Below, piece after piece: positions 58,741 through 64,000 of a stretch of DNA of 64,000 nt; the stretch's first letter is position 1; every line of letters starts with the position of its first letter. A program made the translations under genes and the position numbers. Source of the stretch: Paracoccus sp. MKU1 (lineage in GTDB: Bacteria; Pseudomonadota; Alphaproteobacteria; Rhodobacterales; Rhodobacteraceae); the NCBI RefSeq assembly GCF_001447385.1, contig NZ_LLWQ01000064.1, positions 161,234 to 225,233 on the forward strand, given 5' to 3'. The notes under the pieces were generated by a model that was not told where the DNA came from, made no database searches, and worked only from the letters and a program-made list of their open reading frames with translations.

Positions 58741-59963
58741 CCGTGATGCGCCGCACCATCAAGCGGCGGCTGCGCACGGCGCATCCCTTCTGGGCCGAGA
58801 CGCCGCATATCTCGGCAGAGTATCAGGTGGCGCCCTCGCAGCCGCGCTGGGACGTGGTGATCGTCGGCACCGGCATTTCCGCGGCGCTGCTGGCCGAGCG
58901 GCTGACCCGGCGCAAGCGGCGGGTGCTGCTTGTGGATCGCCGCCAGCCGGTGCGGGGCTCGTCGCTCGCCTCGACCGCGATGATCCAGCACGAGATCGAC
59001 GTGCCGCTGAGCCGGCTCATGCGCCAGATCGGACCCGACAAGGCGGCGCGGGCCTGGCGCCGCTCGGTCAAGGCGGTCGAGGCGTTGCTGCGCCTGTCGC
59101 GCCGTCTGGGCCTCGACTGCCAGATGCAGCGCAAGCGGGCGCTCTACCTCGCCGGCGACGAGATGGGCTTTCGCGCGCTGGAGGCCGAGGCGGCGCTGCG
59201 CCGCGAGACCGGCATCGCGGCCGAGTTCATCCCTCGCCAGCGCCTGCTGGAGGCATTCGGCATCGACCGCACCGGCGCCATCGTCTCGACCGCCTCGGCC
59301 TCGGCCAATCCGGGGCAGTTGACGGCGGGGCTGCTGCGGGTGGCGCAAGAGCGCGGGGCCGAGATCGTCTCGCCCTTCGAGGTCACCGATTTCGCCGAAC
59401 TGGCGGATGGGGTGGCGCTGACCTCCTCGACCGGGCGGGTGCTGGTGGCGGGCCATGCGGTGTTCTGCACCGGCTACGAATTCCTGCCGCAGCTCGCCTC
59501 GGCGCATCACCGCATCATCTCGACCTGGGCGGTGGCCTCGGCCGAGGGGGTGCGCCATCCGGCCTGGCTGCGGGATTTCCTGGTCTGGGAGGCGGCCGAC
59601 CCCTATCTGTATTTCCGCACCACGCCCACCGGCCGGATCATCGCCGGCGGCGAGGACGAAGCAAGCCCCGATGCCTATGAGGATGCGGACAAGCTGCGCC
59701 GCAACGCCGCCGAGATCGCGCGCAAGCTGCGCGAGACCTGCGGCATCCGCATCGGCCGCCCGGCCTATCGCTGGGCCGCGGCCTTCGGCGACAGCGACGA
59801 CGGCCTGCCGATCATCGACGCGGTGCCGGGCTGCCGGCGCTGCCATGCGGTGATGGGGTTCGGCGGCAACGGCATCACCTATTCCGTCATCGCGGCCGAA
59901 CTGACCGCGCGCCGGATCGACGGCCGGAGCGATCCGGATGCCGACCTCTATCGGTTTCGCTGA
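58737..59963 (+). CDS. FAD-dependent oxidoreductase, DAO family
   Basis: 408 residues. An Arg-rich N-terminus precedes the dinucleotide fold VVIVGTGISAALLAERLTRR with VLLVDRRQPVRGSS; the C-terminal FAD site FGGNGITYSVIAAE closes the domain. The DAO family includes amino-acid and amine dehydrogenases/oxidases; the substrate is unknown. It overlaps DUF421 (ATGA) and lies upstream of a polyamine-type ABC operon, so an amine substrate is conceivable, although a hairpin and 186 bases separate them. Confidence 0.85.
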   Translation: MTVMRRTIKRRLRTAHPFWAETPHISAEYQVAPSQPRWDVVIVGTGISAALLAERLTRRKRRVLLVDRRQPVRGSSLASTAMIQHEIDVPLSRLMRQIGPDKAARAWRRSVKAVEALLRLSRRLGLDCQMQRKRALYLAGDEMGFRALEAEAALRRETGIAAEFIPRQRLLEAFGIDRTGAIVSTASASANPGQLTAGLLRVAQERGAEIVSPFEVTDFAELADGVALTSSTGRVLVAGHAVFCTGYEFLPQLASAHHRIISTWAVASAEGVRHPAWLRDFLVWEAADPYLYFRTTPTGRIIAGGEDEASPDAYEDADKLRRNAAEIARKLRETCGIRIGRPAYRWAAAFGDSDDGLPIIDAVPGCRRCHAVMGFGGNGITYSVIAAELTARRIDGRSDPDADLYRFR

Positions 59964-59997
59964 ACCGGCGGCCGAACCCTTACCTGCAAGCCCGAAT

Positions 59998-60016
59998 CTG
60001 CCCGGCGAAAGGGCAG
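59998..60016. terminator. Small hairpin after the DAO gene
   Basis: CTGCCC (59998-60003) and GGGCAG (60011-60016) with a 7-base loop, 34 bases after the DAO stop. No T-run. The rest of this 186-base gap is the upstream region of the ABC operon; a loose TTGCAT-16-ATTACT pair near 60075-60105 might be its promoter. Confidence 0.3.
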
Positions 60017-60149
60017 TGACGCAATGCGACATCGACTTCGTCGCCTGCGTCCTGCCGGCTGCGACGACAAGTGAGTTGCATTCTCCGACAAGCGCCGATT
60101 ACTGTTGGCTGGCGGAACGAAGAACCAATAGAAACAGGGAGCCCGCATC

Positions 60150-61253
60150 GTGACAGCAGACCCCGGCAACGACGCCTTCGTTGTCTTCGATCACGTCCAG
60201 AAAAGCTATGATGGCCAGACACTTGTGGTCAAAGATCTGAACCTGACCATCGGCAAGGGCGAATTTCTCACCATGCTTGGTCCGTCCGGTTCGGGCAAGA
60301 CCACCTGTCTGATGATGCTGGCCGGATTCGAGACGGCGACCCATGGCGAGATCCGGCTGGACGGGCGCAACATCAACGATGTGCCGCCCCACAAGCGCGG
60401 CATCGGCATGGTGTTCCAGAACTATGCGCTGTTCCCACATATGAGCGTGGGCGAAAACCTGTCCTTTCCGCTGGAAGTGCGCGGCATGGGCAAGGCCGAG
60501 CGCGAGACCCGCATCGCCCGCGCGCTCGACATGGTGCAGATGGGCCAGTTCAAGAACCGCCGCCCGGCGCAGCTTTCCGGCGGCCAGCAGCAGCGGATCG
60601 CGCTGGCCCGGGCGCTGGTCTTCGACCCCAAGCTGGTCTTGATGGACGAGCCGCTGGGCGCGCTGGACAAGCAGCTGCGCGAGCACATGCAGTTCGAGAT
60701 CAAGGCCCTGCACGACCGGCTGGGCATCACCGTGGTCTATGTAACCCACGACCAGGGCGAGGCGCTGACCATGTCGGACCGCATCGCCGTGTTCAACGAC
60801 GGGCGGATCCAGCAGCTTGCCGCGCCGCCGGTGCTGTATGAACAGCCCGAGAACAGCTTCGTCGCCGCTTTCATCGGCGAAAACAACGCGCTGCGTGGCA
60901 CCATCGAGCAGTTGCAGGGCGACAAGGCGCTGGTGCGGCTGGGCAATGGCGAGCTGATCGACGCCACCGCCGTCAACATCCGCGAAAGCGGCAAGACGAC
61001 GACGGTCTCGATCCGGCCCGAGCGGGTCGAGTTCAAGCCCGAGCTGATGCCCCACGGCGCCCATACCATCGAGGCGCAGGTGCGCGACGTGATCTATATG
61101 GGCGACATCCTGCGGGCGCGGCTGCATGTCGCCGGCCAGGATGATTTCGTCATGAAATACCGCAATACGCTGGGCCAGGTGAAGCTGTCGCCCGGCCAGA
61201 CGATACGGATCGGCTGGCATCCCGAGGACGCCCGCGCCCTCGATCCGGTCTGA
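60150..61253 (+). CDS. Polyamine-family ABC transporter ATP-binding protein (PotA-like)
   Basis: 367 residues. Walker A GPSGSGKTT, Q-loop VFQNYALFPHMSV, signature LSGGQQQRIALARAL, Walker B LVLMDEPLGALD, H-loop YVTHDQGEA, and a C-terminal TOBE domain (TVSIRPERVEF). It belongs to the PotA/CysA class. I chose GTG at 60150 with AGGGAG 9 bases upstream. The system imports a polyamine, amino acid derivative or similar amine; specificity is not readable. Confidence 0.93.
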   Translation: MTADPGNDAFVVFDHVQKSYDGQTLVVKDLNLTIGKGEFLTMLGPSGSGKTTCLMMLAGFETATHGEIRLDGRNINDVPPHKRGIGMVFQNYALFPHMSVGENLSFPLEVRGMGKAERETRIARALDMVQMGQFKNRRPAQLSGGQQQRIALARALVFDPKLVLMDEPLGALDKQLREHMQFEIKALHDRLGITVVYVTHDQGEALTMSDRIAVFNDGRIQQLAAPPVLYEQPENSFVAAFIGENNALRGTIEQLQGDKALVRLGNGELIDATAVNIRESGKTTTVSIRPERVEFKPELMPHGAHTIEAQVRDVIYMGDILRARLHVAGQDDFVMKYRNTLGQVKLSPGQTIRIGWHPEDARALDPV

Positions 61254-61285
61254 GTGTGCATCGAGCAAGGAACCAGGGAGTTATG

Positions 61286-62365
61286 ATGAAACGCACGCTG
61301 ATACTGACCTCTGCGCTGGTCACGGCCGCGGCAGCCGCCCAGGCGCAGGACAAGCAGGTCAACCTGCTGTCCTGGGGCGGCGCCTATGGCATGAGCCATG
61401 TCGAGGCCTATGCCAAGCCTTTCGAGGCGCAGACCGGCATCAAGGTCGTGGTCTCGGATGCCGACAACCCCGCGACCCCGGTCAAGGCCCAGGTCGAGGC
61501 GGGCAATGTCTCGATCGACGTGGCCTCGGTCGAATATGCCGATGCCGTGCGGCTCTGCGACGAGGGGCTGCTGGAGGAGATCGACCCCGCGATCCTGACC
61601 CCCGCCGCCGACGGCACCGCGGCGACGGATGACTTCATCGAGGGCGCGATCACCGAATGCTTCGTGGGCACGGATGTCTATTCGATGATCCTGGCCTATG
61701 ACGACAGCAAGTTCCCCGATGCCAAGCCCGCCGGCGCGGCGGATTTCTTCGACACGGCGAAATTCCCCGGCAAGCGCACCATGCGCAAGGGTGCCAAGTT
61801 CAACCTGGAATTCGCGCTGATGGCCGACGGCGTCGCGCCCGACCAGGTCTATGAGGTGCTGGGCACGCCCGAGGGCGTGGACCGCGCCTTTGCCAAGCTC
61901 GACACCATCAAGGACAACGTGATCTGGTGGGAAGCCGGCGCCCAGCCGCCGCAGCTGCTGGCCGATGGCGAGGTGACCATGGCCTTTGCCTTCAACGGCC
62001 GGATCTTCAACGCCGCCCAGCAGGAGGGCAAGCCCTTCAAGATCGTCTGGGACGGCCAGATCTACGAGATGGAGGGCTGGGTCATGCCGAAGGGCGCCCC
62101 CAATCCCGAGGCGGCGAAGGAATTCATCGCCTTCTCGACCGCGCCCGAACAGCAGGCCCGCGCCGCCGAGTTCATCAGCTACGGCCCGCCGCGCATCTCG
62201 GCCGCCGCGCTGGTCGGCAATATCGAGGGCACCGACGTGCCGATGGGGCCGAACCTGCCGACCTATGCCGAGAACCTGGAGCAGGCGCTGGCCTCGAACC
62301 TGGATTTCTGGGTCGATCACGACGCCGAATTGCAGGAACGCTTCAACGCCTGGCTGGCGAACTGA
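61286..62365 (+). CDS. ABC substrate-binding protein, PotD/PotF class, copy 1
   Basis: 359 residues. Sec signal (cleavage after AQA, about residue 20), then NLLSWGGAYGMSHVEAYAKP, DNPATPVKAQVEAG and WWEAGAQPPQLLADGEV. Same length and about 60% identical by eye to the next gene, so the two are tandem paralogs. The second of two adjacent ATGs fits the AGGGAG site best. An 11-base GC hairpin follows the stop. Confidence 0.92.
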   Translation: MKRTLILTSALVTAAAAAQAQDKQVNLLSWGGAYGMSHVEAYAKPFEAQTGIKVVVSDADNPATPVKAQVEAGNVSIDVASVEYADAVRLCDEGLLEEIDPAILTPAADGTAATDDFIEGAITECFVGTDVYSMILAYDDSKFPDAKPAGAADFFDTAKFPGKRTMRKGAKFNLEFALMADGVAPDQVYEVLGTPEGVDRAFAKLDTIKDNVIWWEAGAQPPQLLADGEVTMAFAFNGRIFNAAQQEGKPFKIVWDGQIYEMEGWVMPKGAPNPEAAKEFIAFSTAPEQQARAAEFISYGPPRISAAALVGNIEGTDVPMGPNLPTYAENLEQALASNLDFWVDHDAELQERFNAWLAN

Positions 62366-62375
62366 CCTGTCCGGC

Positions 62376-62401
62376 CCGCGGCGGGGCCATCCCCGCCGCG
62401 G
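62376..62401. promoter_or_regulatory. Perfect 11-base GC hairpin after binding-protein copy 1
   Basis: CCGCGGCGGGG (62376-62386) and CCCCGCCGCGG (62391-62401) are exact complements around a CCAT loop, beginning 10 bases after the stop of copy 1. No T-run. Likely an mRNA-stabilising or partial-termination hairpin. Confidence 0.6.
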
Positions 62402-62469
62402 CCATCCGAATAAAAGCCCGAACGGGCAAAAGACGGCCAAAGCGCCGCGGACACCAACGGGAGTAGAAC

Positions 62470-63549
62470 ATGAAAACCACATTGATCTTGACCTCGGCGC
62501 TGTGCAGCCTTGGTCTCGCGGCCCATGCCCAGAACAAGGAGGTCAACGTCGTCTCCTGGGGCGGCGCCTATGAACGCTCGCAGGTCGAGGCCTATAACAT
62601 CCCCTTTGCCGAACAGACCGGCATCAAGGTGAACATGCTGGCTGCCGACAACCCGGCCACGCCGCTGAAGGCGCAGGTCGAGGCGGGCAATATCACCGGC
62701 GACGTCTTCGACATCGAGGTCTCGGACGCGATCCGGCTTTGTGACGAGGGCGCCCTGGTCGAGATCGACCCCGCGATCCTGCCGGCCGCGCCCGACGGCA
62801 CCCCGGCGACCGAGGATTTCATCCCCGGCGCGTTGCAGGAATGCGCCGTGGCGAACATCTTCTGGGGCACGGTCATCGCCTTCGACACCACGAAGTTCGA
62901 GGGCGAGAAACCCTCGACCGCGGCGGATTTCTTCGACACCGCCAAGTTTCCCGGCAAGCGCGGCCTGCCCAAGAACCCCAAGCGCACCCTGTACCTGGCG
63001 CTGATCGCCGATGGCGTGGCGCCCGACCAGATCTATGAGGTGCTGGGCACGCCCGAGGGCGTGGACCGCGCCTTCGCCAAGCTCGACACCATCAAGCGCG
63101 ACGTGGTCTGGTGGGAGGCCGGCGCCCAGCCGGTGCAATTGCTGGCCGATGGCGAGGTGGTGATGGCCACCGGCTATAACGGCCGCTTCTTCGACGCCAT
63201 GGTCGGCGAGGGCAAGCCCTTCGAGATCATCTGGGACGGGCAATACATGGATATGGACATGTTCGTCATTCCCAAGGACTCGCCCAATCCCGAGGCGGCG
63301 CTGGAATACCTGAAATTCGCCACCGCCACCGAACAGCTGGCCAATCAGGCGAAATACATCGCCTATGGCCCGTCGCGGCAAAGCTCGGCGGCGCTGGTCG
63401 GGCTCTATCAGGACGGCAAGACCGAGATGGGGCCGCATATGCCGACCAATCCCGAATACATGAAGACCGCGGTCATGGACGACCCGGAATTCTGGGCCGA
63501 CCATTCCGCCGAACTGGCCGAACGTTTCAACGGCTGGCTCGCCAACTGA
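62470..63549 (+). CDS. ABC substrate-binding protein, PotD/PotF class, copy 2
   Basis: 359 residues. Sec signal (cleavage after AHA, about residue 20), then NVVSWGGAYERSQVEAYNIP and DNPATPLKAQVEAG. The ligand side differs from copy 1 (for example ANIFWGTVIAF versus GTDVYSMILAY), suggesting a different or broader substrate. A 78-base stretch (63019-63096) is identical to copy 1 except for two bases. CGGGAGTAGAAC precedes the ATG. Confidence 0.92.
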   Translation: MKTTLILTSALCSLGLAAHAQNKEVNVVSWGGAYERSQVEAYNIPFAEQTGIKVNMLAADNPATPLKAQVEAGNITGDVFDIEVSDAIRLCDEGALVEIDPAILPAAPDGTPATEDFIPGALQECAVANIFWGTVIAFDTTKFEGEKPSTAADFFDTAKFPGKRGLPKNPKRTLYLALIADGVAPDQIYEVLGTPEGVDRAFAKLDTIKRDVVWWEAGAQPVQLLADGEVVMATGYNGRFFDAMVGEGKPFEIIWDGQYMDMDMFVIPKDSPNPEAALEYLKFATATEQLANQAKYIAYGPSRQSSAALVGLYQDGKTEMGPHMPTNPEYMKTAVMDDPEFWADHSAELAERFNGWLAN

Positions 63550-63564
63550 CGATCGCATCGCGCT

Positions 63565-63586
63565 GCGGCCCGCCGGTTCGGGCCGC
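63565..63586. promoter_or_regulatory. GC hairpin after binding-protein copy 2
   Basis: GCGGCCC (63565-63571) and GGGCCGC (63580-63586) pair around an 8-base loop, 16 bases after the stop and before the permease gene. Same position and type as the hairpins behind the other two binding-protein genes. Confidence 0.5.
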
Positions 63587-63623
63587 GGCTTCGACCAAGG
63601 ATCTTGCCTGACAAAGGACCGAG

Positions 63624-64000
63624 ATGGCCAAAGCCCTTGACCCCCATGCCGCCATCGTCACCGAGGCCGGCGGCCTTGCCGAAGGCGGAACGCTGAGAAC
63701 CGCGGACGGCCGTCCGTTGAAGTCTGCGCTTGCGCGGAGTTCGCGTCGGGCGCGTCGTCGGGCGTTTTTCCTGGTGCTGCCGCTCTTGCTGTTCATCCTG
63801 GTCACCTTCGTGGTGCCGATCGGGCAGATGCTGCAGCGCTCGGTCAAGAACGACGGGTTCTCGGCCAACATGCCGCAGCTCTCGGCCTGGTTCCACGACA
63901 ATCCGCGCGGCACCGAGCCCGACGAGGCGGCCTGGGCGGCGCTGGCCGCCGACCTGACCGCCGCCGCCCAGGCCCGCAGCATCGGCGTGGTCGGCACCCG
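63624..64000 (+). CDS. ABC transporter permease, PotB-like (3' end outside window)
   Basis: First 125 codons only; the frame runs off the window. A long polar N-terminus (about 48 residues ending in an Arg-rich stretch, SSRRARRRA) precedes a membrane segment FFLVLPLLLFILVTFVVPIG, followed by QMLQRSVKNDGF, typical of the first periplasmic loop of PotB/PotH-like permeases. GGACCGAG precedes the ATG. It continues the operon of the ATPase and the two binding proteins. Confidence 0.85.
   Translation, partial: MAKALDPHAAIVTEAGGLAEGGTLRTADGRPLKSALARSSRRARRRAFFLVLPLLLFILVTFVVPIGQMLQRSVKNDGFSANMPQLSAWFHDNPRGTEPDEAAWAALAADLTAAAQARSIGVVGT

Overview
The window is about two-thirds G+C and densely coding on both strands, with many ATGA-type or short gene overlaps. 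Gene content and order point to an alphaproteobacterium of the Rhodobacteraceae, most likely Paracoccus or a close relative. The main signs are the lrp/trxB/ATP-sulfurylase locus, the DUF1150-hsp20 pair, DUF465-purE-purK, aerobic-type cobS/cobT, leucyltransferase bpt, the methylmalonyl-CoA epimerase/DUF1467 pair and MidA next to lgt. This placement is inferred from content only; no search was run. I saw no rRNA, tRNA, CRISPR array, insertion sequence, prophage or replication origin. No gap between genes exceeds about 255 bases.

Layout. 1-2.7 kb: lgt (5' end outside the window), a MidA/NDUFAF7-type methyltransferase and pgeF in one overlapping unit. 2.8-7.6 kb: a lower-GC secreted YiiX-like protein that has lost its catalytic residues, a divergent lrp/trxB pair, a degenerate ATP-sulfurylase remnant behind trxB, DUF1150-hsp20 with a heat-shock-like promoter and a possible RNA thermometer, and a secreted hypothetical protein. 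7.7-14.8 kb: DUF465-purE-purK, cobC, a YbjN-like gene preceded by a G-rich tandem repeat, then proC-csaA-glycerate dehydrogenase-(internally deleted glycerate kinase) and a TerC/DUF475 membrane protein. 15-22 kb, minus strand: M24 aminopeptidase P, a GT4 glycosyltransferase, and cobS and cobT separated by a sulfotransferase-like gene. 22-37 kb: DUF808, a D-lactate/glycolate-type dehydrogenase, DUF2267, a GH25 lipoprotein, a CPBP protein, aspS, the DUF1800-DUF1501 pair, a GNAT enzyme with an unusual N-terminus, a response regulator, mce-DUF1467, an EI24 protein, a nitroreductase, DUF167, an M48 lipoprotein and small conserved genes. 37-47.5 kb: ilvB-ilvN, bpt, glnE, a GspE-N/GT2 membrane glycosyltransferase with a perfect CtrA-type box, carA and yqeY.

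47.7-58.1 kb is one coherent pentitol/pentose catabolic region, all on the plus strand: xylitol dehydrogenase-type MDR, xylB, an AraC regulator preceded by two 20-base direct repeats at a 21-base period, a ribose-type ABC transporter (binding protein, ATPase, permease), a ribitol-dehydrogenase-like SDR, a D-ribulokinase-type FGGY kinase and an L-xylulose-reductase-like SDR. The enzymes would feed pentitols through D-xylulose and D-ribulose into the pentose phosphate pathway. 58.2-60 kb holds DUF421 and a DAO-type flavoprotein. 60.1-64 kb is a polyamine-family ABC operon (ATPase, two tandem paralogous binding proteins, permease cut by the window end). All three ABC binding-protein genes in the window are followed directly by a strong GC hairpin, which suggests a common way of raising binding-protein expression.

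The most unusual content is a set of reading frames that stay open although the enzyme core is gone: the ATP-sulfurylase remnant, the YiiX-like pseudoenzyme and the glycerate-kinase remnant.
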